A stretch of DNA of 61,341 nt from positions 1 to 61,341 of the forward strand of contig NZ_FOLO01000015.1 in NCBI RefSeq assembly GCF_900112265.1. The letters run 5' to 3'. The translations under genes and the position numbers were made by a program. Positions 27,039-35,077 of the stretch are shown here, in pieces. Position 1 is the first letter of the stretch. Each line of letters begins with the position of its first letter. The notes beneath the pieces were generated by a model. The model saw only the letters and a program-made list of their open reading frames with translations. It did no database searches and was not told where the DNA came from. This DNA comes from Pseudoalteromonas denitrificans DSM 6059. GTDB lineage: Bacteria; Pseudomonadota; Gammaproteobacteria; Enterobacterales; Alteromonadaceae.

Positions 27039-27137
27039 ATGCTTAAAAAGTCAAATTGTATACATTGTAAAAGGTCGAGATATATTTTTATTTGGGCTTT
27101 TTTAATGCTAGTAATGTACTTTGCTTTTCTTCAATAA
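27039..27137 (+). CDS. 32-aa membrane peptide with CxxC
   Basis: A short frame in a 324-bp gap. It starts MLKKSNCIHCKRSRY, i.e. a basic N-terminus with one CxxC, followed by a single hydrophobic helix (about residues 16-31, IFIWAFLMLVMYFAF) up to the stop. This is the layout of real small membrane proteins, with positive-inside charge and a full-length helix. The ribosome site is weak (AAAGTGAAA). The CxxC could bind metal or be redox active. Conservation cannot be judged from one sequence. Confidence 0.4.
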   Translation: MLKKSNCIHCKRSRYIFIWAFLMLVMYFAFLQ

Positions 27138-27195
27138 GATTATTTTTGCTATACTAAAATAGCTAATACTTAAGTAATTGTAGGAATTAATATAA

Positions 27196-27531
27196 ATGAG
27201 TGAGAATGAAAGAGCGTTTATTACCAGTGGGCGTAATACAATTATTCATAAAGAAAAAAAATTAGATTTAGTGATAGTTAATGGTGATGAACATCCTCGA
27301 ATTAAAGTAACAATTAATGGGCTAGAACCTTTTAAAGAAAAGCTACCAAAAAATCGCAGAGAAGCAAAAGAACGTTATTTAGAAATGGTATATGTAGCAA
27401 CTCAAGATGTATTTACAGACGTGAAGCAGTTATTATTTATTCAAGCACTGGATGGAAGAGAATATAAAGTAGATTATTCCAAAATAGGTACTAAATTGTT
27501 TGTAAGGATTCATCAAGATAGTTATATGTAA
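27196..27531 (+). CDS. Conserved-looking hypothetical cytoplasmic protein
   Basis: 111 aa, soluble, no signal or membrane segment; rich in Lys and Glu, with a central GLEPFKEKLPKNRREAKERY that suggests a basic helix. TAGGAATT precedes ATG 27196, and a TATACT at 27150-27155 may be its -10. I recognise no family. It stands alone between the small CxxC peptide and the DUF1566 lipoprotein gene. Confidence 0.6.
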   Translation: MSENERAFITSGRNTIIHKEKKLDLVIVNGDEHPRIKVTINGLEPFKEKLPKNRREAKERYLEMVYVATQDVFTDVKQLLFIQALDGREYKVDYSKIGTKLFVRIHQDSYM

Positions 27532-27615
27532 TTAAATCTAATATTATGTGTCAAAAATATTTGGCTAGCATTTTGCATTATTAACATTAGTGATAATGAT
27601 AAATTAGGTGATGCC

Positions 27616-29274
27616 ATGAAAAAAGTGGCTATTTTAGCTTTACTAGTAGCAAACATCACAGCTTGTGGTGGTGGTTCTGATTCAGATACCAATAAAGAAG
27701 TTTCTGTTAGTGTTAATGCTGGTTCCGATCAAGTTATAGATGAAAAATCAATAATAAACTTAACTGCGATAGCTGCACCAGCTGAAGGTGTATTTACTTG
27801 GACTCAAAAAAGTGGGCCCATTATAGCGGGTTTTCCTCTTGAAGGTGCAACACAAAGTATTACTGCACCGGAAGTAAAACAAAATTCACAGTTAACTTTT
27901 CAGGTGCAATACAAATCTCCAGACAATACAACAGCAATAGATGAGGTTGTCGTAATTGTTAATTCAATAAATCAATTACCTACCGTTATTATTGAGCAAA
28001 CAGCTCCAACTCAACTACCGTCAAAATATGCTGATGTAATTACATTAAGCAGCGTAAAGTCAGTAGATCCGGATACAAATGGCAGTTTAGTAAATTATCA
28101 ATGGGAACAAACGAAAGGCACTGAAGTGAATTTGCCCATAACAAACCAAGCTGACTTAAGCTTTTCTCACCCTTTACTTGATGAAAATACGCAAACACAG
28201 TTTAGTTTAACTATCACAGATGATGAGAATGGCAGTCAGACAAATTATTTTGATTTATTGTTATTTAAAACAGATAAAGTAATTGAAGTAGATACAGGGG
28301 TAACCCAAACAGCAAATGAATTTGAAACTGTATTATTAGATGCAAGTAAAAGCCAAACTCTTACGCCAAGTTTTAGCTGTGTTTGGTCACAAACTTCAGG
28401 GACTAGTGTTAATTTAATACAAGCTGATGAATGTATCAGCCACTTTTCAGTGCCTGATATAGATGCGACCGAGCAACTTCTTTTCACTGTCATTGTAAAA
28501 GATGAAAAGAATAGAACAGCATCAGGAGTTACCAGAGTTAATATAAAAACTTTTGCTTTAGGCATAGGCAATGATTCTGGCATGACCGATTGTTTTGATG
28601 AATTACAAAAAATTGATTGCAATGGTAATGATTTTCCTGGGCAAGATGCTGACTTTGGTCGTGATTCAGTTGCACAACATTTAGATAAAGCAGGATTTGG
28701 AGAGTCAGGATTTGATTTTACAAAGCTAGATGAGTTTGCAGATGAACTACCTAATGATACAAATGCTTTTTCATGTGTACGTGATAATGTAACAGGGTTG
28801 ATTTGGGAAGTTAAGCAAGCAAATACGGGCACAATTCCAAATGCACAGCTAAGAGAAGGTCAAAATCATTATACTTGGTTTTATTCTGGAAGTGCTAACG
28901 GCGGTGTCGAAGGAACAAAAGGGGCTGCACAGTCAACTTGTACAAGTAGTTTAGATTGTGGGTTAGAAACTTATGTAAATGAAGTGAATGCAACTAACTA
29001 TTGTGGTGGTAATAATTGGCGGGTGCCAAGTTACAATGAACTCATGAGCATTATGGATTTAAGTAAGCAGGGTCAAGCTCATTTATTAAATACAGAAGTA
29101 TTTCCTAATATACCAGTGCAGACTCAATTGAACCATTTAAGGTATTGGACGTTAGAAACAAGTGCTGATGGACAAAGTTTAAGTTTTGCCTGGGTTTTAG
29201 ATATGCAAACTGGTAATGATATTGCCTACCCTAAATCAAATACCGCTTATTTACGTTTAGTCAGAACCCCTTAG
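27616..29274 (+). CDS. Lipoprotein with Ig/PKD-like repeats and a C-terminal DUF1566 domain
   Basis: 552 aa. The lipoprotein signal ends NITAC, followed by GGGSDSD. Residues about 30-310 form three PKD/REJ-like beta modules (VNAGSDQVIDEKSIINLTA, then VSVDAGTG-like units around VDTGVTQTANEFETVLLDAS). The C-terminal 180 residues match DUF1566 (Lcl-like): CVRDNVTGLIWEVK, NNWRVPSYNELMSIMDLS, and the closing AYLRLVRTP. Several Cys suggest disulfides outside the cytoplasm. Likely a surface adhesin or binding protein; function unknown. A second DUF1566 gene follows 39 bp on, so the two probably form an operon. Confidence 0.8.
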   Translation: MKKVAILALLVANITACGGGSDSDTNKEVSVSVNAGSDQVIDEKSIINLTAIAAPAEGVFTWTQKSGPIIAGFPLEGATQSITAPEVKQNSQLTFQVQYKSPDNTTAIDEVVVIVNSINQLPTVIIEQTAPTQLPSKYADVITLSSVKSVDPDTNGSLVNYQWEQTKGTEVNLPITNQADLSFSHPLLDENTQTQFSLTITDDENGSQTNYFDLLLFKTDKVIEVDTGVTQTANEFETVLLDASKSQTLTPSFSCVWSQTSGTSVNLIQADECISHFSVPDIDATEQLLFTVIVKDEKNRTASGVTRVNIKTFALGIGNDSGMTDCFDELQKIDCNGNDFPGQDADFGRDSVAQHLDKAGFGESGFDFTKLDEFADELPNDTNAFSCVRDNVTGLIWEVKQANTGTIPNAQLREGQNHYTWFYSGSANGGVEGTKGAAQSTCTSSLDCGLETYVNEVNATNYCGGNNWRVPSYNELMSIMDLSKQGQAHLLNTEVFPNIPVQTQLNHLRYWTLETSADGQSLSFAWVLDMQTGNDIAYPKSNTAYLRLVRTP

Positions 29275-29313
29275 TTTGCGATGTAAACTTTGTTAATTAA
29301 GAAGAGGAGTGAT

Positions 29314-29832
29314 ATGAAATTAATTAAATTATTCAGCATGCTAAGTCTTTTTATCAGCCAAATAAGTATGGCACAAACGTGTTATGACGCTGATTTAGTT
29401 GCAACAACACCTAGCAGTCGTTTTGTTCAGTCTGATAATGGGACCGTTGAAGATCAGTTAACAGGTTTAATGTGGATGCGATGCAGTATAGGCCAAACAT
29501 ATAACAGTACAACAAAGGCTTGTGATAACGAAGCACAACAAGTTACGTGGCAGCAAGCACTAAAAACGGCAAAATCCACAACATTTGCAGATTTTAGTGA
29601 TTGGCATTTACCTGACTATAAACAGTTGGCTAGTATTGTTGAAAGACAATGTGTAGATCCTGCAGTTAATGCCGTATTATTTCCAAATACGCTTGCAGAA
29701 AATTATTGGTCAAGCACATCAAGTATTGATAAAGCAGATCATGCTTGGGCTTATGCTTTTTATAGTGGAAAAAACAATTTAAAAAACAAGAATGCAGACG
29801 TATATTTACGTTTAGTAAGATTTGCTAAATAG
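29314..29832 (+). CDS. Exported DUF1566 protein
   Basis: 172 aa. The start is ATG 29314, with GAGGAG just upstream; an earlier in-frame start at 29290 would spoil the signal peptide (MKLIKLFSMLSLFISQISMA). The mature protein is one DUF1566 domain: VEDQLTGLMWMRC, SDWHLPDYKQLASIVERQC, ENYWSSTSS and VYLRLVRFAK. It is a paralogue of the C-terminal domain of the preceding lipoprotein, without the beta repeats. Followed by a clear terminator. Confidence 0.82.
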   Translation: MKLIKLFSMLSLFISQISMAQTCYDADLVATTPSSRFVQSDNGTVEDQLTGLMWMRCSIGQTYNSTTKACDNEAQQVTWQQALKTAKSTTFADFSDWHLPDYKQLASIVERQCVDPAVNAVLFPNTLAENYWSSTSSIDKADHAWAYAFYSGKNNLKNKNADVYLRLVRFAK

Positions 29833-29853
29833 CGAATATATTGAAGCTTTAAT

Positions 29854-29880
29854 AAAACGCGGCTTTGGTCGCGTTTTTTA
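29854..29880 (+). terminator. Terminator of the DUF1566 pair
   Basis: Stem AAAACGCG/CGCGTTTT (29854-29861, 29870-29877), 8-base loop, T-run. Confidence 0.85.
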
Positions 29881-29959
29881 TTTCTTGTTTCAAAGTTATT
29901 TTTCAGTGTGATTGGGTATTAAGCCCTTTTTTGCTAAAGTACGCCCATAGGTTTTCTTT

Positions 29960-30769
29960 ATGAGTAAAATAATGCGCAAAAAGCTGTTACGGCCTCTAAT
30001 AATGCTATGTCTGAGCTTTTATACTTTAAATGTTTTTGCTGAAGAAGAATGCAATGTTGAATTGGCGCTAGGCCTTATTATCACTGAAAATGTGATCAGA
30101 ATAGTTGATGGTACCCAAACTCGCGTACAAATAAATTCAGGACTCAGTAAACAAAATCACCAAATATTCATAAAAGGTCGCTGGATAGCATTAACAGAAG
30201 AAGAAACTCTCGTATTAAATGAATATAGCCAAGGTCTTAGAAGCACAGTGCCAGAACTTGTTAACTTGGCAACAGATGGGGTTAATTTAGGTTTATCAGC
30301 TATAGAACAAGTTGTAGAAGGATTTTCAGATAAAGAACCTGAAGTATTGCAAAACCAGTTAGAGTATGTTGAAAAAGCTTTAATGAATAAGTTTAAAAAA
30401 GGTGATGATTTTTATTATATTGCACCTCAATCATTATCACGTTTAGACGATTTTTTTAAAAATGAAATTAGTGACAAAATTCATGCCGCAGTACATGGAT
30501 CTTTAGGTGCTATTTTATTGGCATTGGGTGAAGCGTTTGAATCAGATGAGGGTAATATAGAGGAACGCTTATTAGATATGGGCGATCGCATGGATATTAT
30601 TTCAAGTGAAATTGATAAAGCGTTGCAAAAAAAAGCAAGTGTATTAGAAAAAAAAGCAGCTGAATATTGTGGTTGTCTACAATCTTTAGATGAAACTGAA
30701 ACTCGCTTGCAAAATATTATTCCGCAACTTGTTGAATTCGATTTAGTTAAAATCAAGCCAAAAATTTAA
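29960..30769 (+). CDS. YggN-like (DUF2884) exported protein
   Basis: 269 aa. Signal peptide through LNVFAEEE (about residue 28). The order of motifs (QINSGLSKQNHQIFIKGRWI, EYSQGLRSTVPELVNLATDG, a C-terminal helical region with EKKAAEYCGCLQSL) matches the DUF2884/YggN family, a periplasmic or envelope protein of unknown function; the 269-aa length is somewhat above the E. coli form. Monocistronic and convergent with the chemoreceptor gene. Confidence 0.8.
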   Translation: MSKIMRKKLLRPLIMLCLSFYTLNVFAEEECNVELALGLIITENVIRIVDGTQTRVQINSGLSKQNHQIFIKGRWIALTEEETLVLNEYSQGLRSTVPELVNLATDGVNLGLSAIEQVVEGFSDKEPEVLQNQLEYVEKALMNKFKKGDDFYYIAPQSLSRLDDFFKNEISDKIHAAVHGSLGAILLALGEAFESDEGNIEERLLDMGDRMDIISSEIDKALQKKASVLEKKAAEYCGCLQSLDETETRLQNIIPQLVEFDLVKIKPKI

Positions 30770-30822
30770 CTAGGCTAAAGTGGGAAACTGTTAGATCAAG
30801 TCTGAGCTACTACATCTAAGTT

Positions 30823-30867
30823 ATAACTCCTTATTGTATTAAAAGTAAGGAGTTATATCGTTATTTT
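30823..30867. terminator. Hairpin between the yggN-like and chemoreceptor genes
   Basis: ATAACTCCTTA/TAAGGAGTTAT (30823-30833, 30846-30856) with a 12-base loop and a T-run from 30861. It could end the plus-strand unit, and less clearly the minus one. Confidence 0.6.
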
Positions 30868-30868
30868 T

Positions 30869-32488
30869 TTATAATTCAAATTTTGTTACTTCTTTCTCTA
30901 AATTGGTTGTCAGTAATTTTATTTCATCGGTTGAAGAGTGTGCTTGATTAGATACTTCGGCCGTATTATGTGCAGTATCTGAAATATTAACAATACGCTG
31001 CGCTGTATCTTCACCTGCTTCTAGTTGCTCTTTTGCTGCAACCGAAATTTGATGACTCATTAAAGATATTTCAGATAATGAATTGGCAATTTTTTGTAAC
31101 TCTTGAGATACTTTTTGAGATTTTGATACCGTTTGTTCACTGGTTGACATACTTTGATTTACCGATGTTTTTGCATCTTTAGTTGCACTTTGCAGACGAG
31201 AAATCATGGTATGTATTTCTTCTGTGCTACTTTGGGTTCTTTGCGCTAATTGACGAACTTCATCAGCTACAACCGCAAAACCACGGCCTTGCTCTCCTGC
31301 TCTTGCAGCTTCAATAGCGGCATTAAGTGCTAGTAAATTTGTTTGTTCAGCAATACCTTGTATTACTGTTAAAACATTTGCAATATTATTAACTTCATCA
31401 TCAAGAATTTGGATATTTGAGCCAGCACTTTCAATTTGCTTTTCTAACAATGTAATTGTTTTTGTTGCTTCCTCAGTCAATAAGTGTGCATTTTGTCCTT
31501 GTACTTCAGCTGCTTTTACGGACTCAGCTGCTTGTTCTGCATGATTAGAAACAGCCTTTGCAGAGGCCGTGAGTTCGGTAATTGCTGATGCTACCATTTG
31601 TGTTTCATTATTTAATGAGCCAGTTAAATTATCTAATTCAACAGAACGCCTTTCAGAATCAAGGGTTTGCTCTTTGAGGCTATTAGATACATTTATGATA
31701 CCTTGAACGACGCTTTTTAATCCCACTTGCATATAATTTACAGCGCCGACAACGCTGTCATTTAGGGCGTTGTTAAATGCAATATTGGGTTGTAAATTCC
31801 CGCGTGAGACTTTAAGCACAATACTTAAAACTTGATTAATCTCAGCTCCTAAAGCATTGCTGAGTTTTAAACCAAAGTGACCTAATGCAAAAGCAAGTGC
31901 CAATGCGATGATAATAGATAAACCTAACAGCCATTGAGCAGTCGACCAGTATCGTTTATCAACTTCTTTATAACTGATGCCAGTACCTACATACCAACCC
32001 CAATCCGTTGTTTTTTGTACAACAGAGGTTAAATCGACAATTTCTCCCTCTCTTTTTGAACTCCAGTGGTAAGTAATGATTTTATCTACCTTGTTACCTA
32101 CCAAACGTTCAACTAATTTACCAACGCTTGCGCCATTTGCATCTTTAAAATCATTGAAACTGGTACCATGTAATTGAGGGTCATGAGGAGCCGCGATAAA
32201 GTTTAATTCATCATTTACTACATAAACATATTCTGAATCATGGTATTTGTTTTCACGTAATAAGCGACTAGCGTATTCTTGAGCTTGTTCTTTGCTTAAC
32301 AGGCCAGAAGTGGCGAGTTGTTCAAACTGTTGTACTATGTTGACCGTGCTTTTCATTAATTGATTAATACGTGCGATATTGTCGTTTTCACTTGTATGGC
32401 GTAGTGCCTGCAAACCTAAGCCTGCAATACTTAGAAGGGCAATAAATAATATCCCAACAAAAAAAATTATTTTTGAACGTAAACTCAT
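30869..32488 (-). CDS. Methyl-accepting chemotaxis protein with a single Cache domain
   Basis: 539 aa. Transmembrane helix 1 at about residues 9-28, a periplasmic sCache_2-type sensor (about 35-180; [38 protein letters not shown]), helix 2 (about 187-208), a HAMP-like linker, and the signalling domain with the hairpin tip [20 protein letters not shown]. It should pass ligand signals to CheA/CheW; sCache_2 receptors often sense small organic acids. No CheB/R-docking pentapeptide is seen at the C-terminus (ends VTKFEL). GAGGAG precedes the start. Confidence 0.92.
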   Translation of the reverse strand: MSLRSKIIFFVGILFIALLSIAGLGLQALRHTSENDNIARINQLMKSTVNIVQQFEQLATSGLLSKEQAQEYASRLLRENKYHDSEYVYVVNDELNFIAAPHDPQLHGTSFNDFKDANGASVGKLVERLVGNKVDKIITYHWSSKREGEIVDLTSVVQKTTDWGWYVGTGISYKEVDKRYWSTAQWLLGLSIIIALALAFALGHFGLKLSNALGAEINQVLSIVLKVSRGNLQPNIAFNNALNDSVVGAVNYMQVGLKSVVQGIINVSNSLKEQTLDSERRSVELDNLTGSLNNETQMVASAITELTASAKAVSNHAEQAAESVKAAEVQGQNAHLLTEEATKTITLLEKQIESAGSNIQILDDEVNNIANVLTVIQGIAEQTNLLALNAAIEAARAGEQGRGFAVVADEVRQLAQRTQSSTEEIHTMISRLQSATKDAKTSVNQSMSTSEQTVSKSQKVSQELQKIANSLSEISLMSHQISVAAKEQLEAGEDTAQRIVNISDTAHNTAEVSNQAHSSTDEIKLLTTNLEKEVTKFEL

Positions 32489-32628
32489 ATAGTTATCTCC
32501 TCTGATTTATTATTATTCGAATACGATAATAGCGCTTTCTGAGGCAAGTACTAGAGGTAATCATTAATAAAAATTATCTTTAACATGATTTTTATTAATG
32601 ATTTGATTGAGGATTATTAAATTTTTTA

Positions 32629-33330
32629 TTAAATAGAATCTATTTCATCTTGAGTTAGTGCCCTGTACTGACCAGGTTCTAAACTTGAATCTAATAATAT
32701 CCTTGATACTTGTTCACGGTGTAATGCAGCCACATGATTTCCTACAGCTGCTAGCATTCTTTTAACTTGATGATATTTTCCTTCTTGAATTGATAGCTTT
32801 AAGCTAAAACGGGCAAGTTTTTCTACTTTTGCTGGAAGAGTTGGTGCATTTTCACCATTAAGCATGACACCTTCTTCAAGTTCTGTTATTGCCTGCTCTG
32901 TAATTTCTGCATCAGTTTCAATTAGGTAAGTTTTAAATTTTTGATGTTTCGGGGATGTTGCTCTATGTGACCAGTCACCATCATTTGTGATCAACACCAA
33001 GCCAGTGGTATCTATATCAAGTCTGCCTGCAATATGTAATTCCGAAAGTTTTGGCTCATTTAATAATTCCAATACAGTGGGATGCATTTCATCGCTATTT
33101 GCACAAACATAATCTTCAGGTTTATTTACCATGAAGTAGCGTTTGCCTAGATCGGTCAATTGAACATCTTTAAATATAACAATATCATCAGGCTTTACTT
33201 GATAATCAAAGCTACGAATGACTTCACCATTAACGGTTGCAAATTTTCTTTTGATCCCTGCTTTGGCTTTTGTGCGTGGGATCTCAGCTAAGTGACTAAT
33301 AAATTTATCTAAACGGCAAGGAAATTTCAT
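32629..33330 (-). CDS. rsuA: 16S rRNA pseudouridine-516 synthase RsuA-type
   Basis: 233 aa (E. coli RsuA 231). N-terminal S4-like domain (RLDKFISHLAEIPRTKAK), catalytic motif AGRLDIDTTGLVL with the essential Asp, and KYHQVKRMLAAVGNHV. The frame is open to 33435, but the extra 35 residues are unrelated; ATG 33330 gives the family N-terminus. No good ribosome site is visible. RluE/RluB-type specificity is less likely given the length and N-terminus. Confidence 0.88.
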   Translation of the reverse strand: MKFPCRLDKFISHLAEIPRTKAKAGIKRKFATVNGEVIRSFDYQVKPDDIVIFKDVQLTDLGKRYFMVNKPEDYVCANSDEMHPTVLELLNEPKLSELHIAGRLDIDTTGLVLITNDGDWSHRATSPKHQKFKTYLIETDAEITEQAITELEEGVMLNGENAPTLPAKVEKLARFSLKLSIQEGKYHQVKRMLAAVGNHVAALHREQVSRILLDSSLEPGQYRALTQDEIDSI

Positions 33331-33504
33331 AGGGGTGTTCACATAGGATAATTTAATGGCGCGAGTATAGCGGATAGCTGTAGATAGATAAATATTGATG
33401 ATATATAAACCGATAAAAAACCAATTGTTAAGCATGCTCTAATTTTGGGTCTATTATTGAAGAATAAACTATTTTGCTAGATTGACCTTGACTCCTAACC
33501 TCTG

Positions 33505-33628
33505 TTGACTTACATTTTAAAATTTGTCACATGTGTCAGGTTTTGTGTGGCAAGTATTTATAATTTTGTTTTTTGAAAAAGCAAGACTGATGGTGAGCTG
33601 AATAGGCAATATTAATGGCAGAGTTTTT
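33505..33628 (+). promoter_or_regulatory. Promoter region of the purine catabolic operon
   Basis: A TATAAT at 33559-33564 is the best -10; its -35 is poor. Just upstream are two direct TGTCA repeats, 9 bp apart (33525-33529 and 33534-33538), which could bind a regulator. I could not find the same motif before puuD or the TetR gene, so the link to that regulator is open. Confidence 0.35.
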
Positions 33629-35077
33629 ATGTTAAAAAATAAAATTCAATTTTTACTTAATGATCGTTTAATCTCGTTAAGTGATATCAATCCAAATACC
33701 AGTATTTTGCAATACTTGAGATCTTGTACGGGTAAAAGTGGTACTAAAGAAGGTTGCGCATCCGGAGACTGCGGCGCTTGTACCGTTGTGACTGTTGAAT
33801 ATGCTGGTGGAGATTTACGATATAAAAGTTTAAACGCCTGTATTAGTTTATTACCGAGTTTGCATGGCAAACAGTTACTCACTGTTGAAGACTTACAAGA
33901 TGGTGATAAGTTACACCCTGTGCAAAAAGCGATGGTTGACTTTCATGGATCCCAATGCGGTTTTTGCACACCGGGTTTTATTATGTCATTGTTTGCTTTA
34001 CATAAAAACAACCCCGAACCTGAAAAAGCACAAACGTTAGAGGCGCTTGCGGGTAATTTATGCCGTTGTACTGGTTATCGGGCTATTATTGATGCGGCAA
34101 GTGCCGCTAAAAATCATGGACCTGACCAATTTGATAGAAATAAAAGAAATACAATAGCTGCTTTAGCTAAAATTCAAAAAACATCACTATTGAAATTAAG
34201 TGAAGGTGACCAAGTTGCTTATAGTCCAAGTTCATTATCTGAATTAACTGATTTGATGCTTGCCCACCCTAATGCTCGTATTATTGCTGGCGGCACAGAT
34301 ATCGTACTTGAAATTACACAAATGATGAAAAGTTTAGGTACGATCATTTATGTTGGAAATGTGCCTGAGTTGCAAGAATTTGAAGAAAGTGATGCGCAGT
34401 TTACCTTAGGTGCAGCTTTACCTTTTAGTGATTTTACACCAAGTATTGCAACACACTACCATGAATTTGGAGAAATGATTGAGCGTATTGGTTCACTACA
34501 AATTCGTAATCAAGGTACTTTAGGAGGTAATATTGGTAACGCTTCTCCTATAGCTGATACACCTCCGGTATTAATTGCACTGGATGCTAAGTTGAATTTA
34601 CGTTTGGGTAATAAAAATAGAATCATTTCAATAGAAGACTATTTCATCGATTATAAAAAAACATCTCAACAAAAAAGTGAGTTTATTCAAAGTATTATTA
34701 TTCCAAAAGCGAAAGAAAATAGTTATTTAAAGGTATATAAAATATCAAAACGTTTTGATGATGATATTTCGGCAGTATTAGCAGCATTTAACCTAGTTAT
34801 TGAAGATGATGTTGTTAAAAGTGTTCGTATTGCATTTGGAGGTATGGCAGGGACCCCCAAGCGTGCTATTAAATGTGAAAAAGAATTAATTGGAAAGCCT
34901 TGGACTCAAGCTAGTATTGAAAATGGGATGCAAGCATTAGAGCAAGACTTTACCCCTATGAGTGATGTACGCGCTTCGGCGAATTACCGCATGGTCGTTG
35001 CTAAAAACTTATTACAAAAAGCTTTTATCGAAATTACTCAGCCAACGATTAATACGGGAGTTGTTCAATATGCGTAA
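33629..35077 (+). CDS. xdhA: Xanthine dehydrogenase small subunit XdhA (2x[2Fe-2S], FAD)
   Basis: 482 aa. Plant-type cluster cysteines in KEGCASGDCGACTVV, the second cluster in QCGFCTPGF and NLCRCTGYR; then an FAD domain (from about 195, including IIAGGTDIVLEI and LGGNIGNASPIADTPP). It carries electrons from the Mo site to NAD+. It overlaps xdhB by 8 bases. First gene of xdhABC-allB-alc-uraD-uraH-allA-guaD. Confidence 0.96.
   Translation: MLKNKIQFLLNDRLISLSDINPNTSILQYLRSCTGKSGTKEGCASGDCGACTVVTVEYAGGDLRYKSLNACISLLPSLHGKQLLTVEDLQDGDKLHPVQKAMVDFHGSQCGFCTPGFIMSLFALHKNNPEPEKAQTLEALAGNLCRCTGYRAIIDAASAAKNHGPDQFDRNKRNTIAALAKIQKTSLLKLSEGDQVAYSPSSLSELTDLMLAHPNARIIAGGTDIVLEITQMMKSLGTIIYVGNVPELQEFEESDAQFTLGAALPFSDFTPSIATHYHEFGEMIERIGSLQIRNQGTLGGNIGNASPIADTPPVLIALDAKLNLRLGNKNRIISIEDYFIDYKKTSQQKSEFIQSIIIPKAKENSYLKVYKISKRFDDDISAVLAAFNLVIEDDVVKSVRIAFGGMAGTPKRAIKCEKELIGKPWTQASIENGMQALEQDFTPMSDVRASANYRMVVAKNLLQKAFIEITQPTINTGVVQYA

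Noticed and set aside
28245..28832. 195-aa minus-strand frame opposite the DUF1566 lipoprotein gene
   Set aside because: Ser/Pro-rich shadow of a well-supported gene, with no promoter, ribosome site or recognisable domain.
33331..33435. 35-residue hydrophobic extension of rsuA
   Set aside because: RsuA is cytoplasmic and the family N-terminus begins at ATG 33330.
33480..33545. RutR-type operator (TTGACC-N4-GGTCAA) before xdhA
   Set aside because: A TTGACC half-site occurs at 33482 but no matching GGTCAA half follows at the right spacing; no shared motif with the puuD or TetR upstream regions.
34962..35069. 36-residue extension of xdhB
   Set aside because: It lies inside xdhA in another frame and is unlike any XdhB N-terminus; ATG 35070 has a ribosome site.
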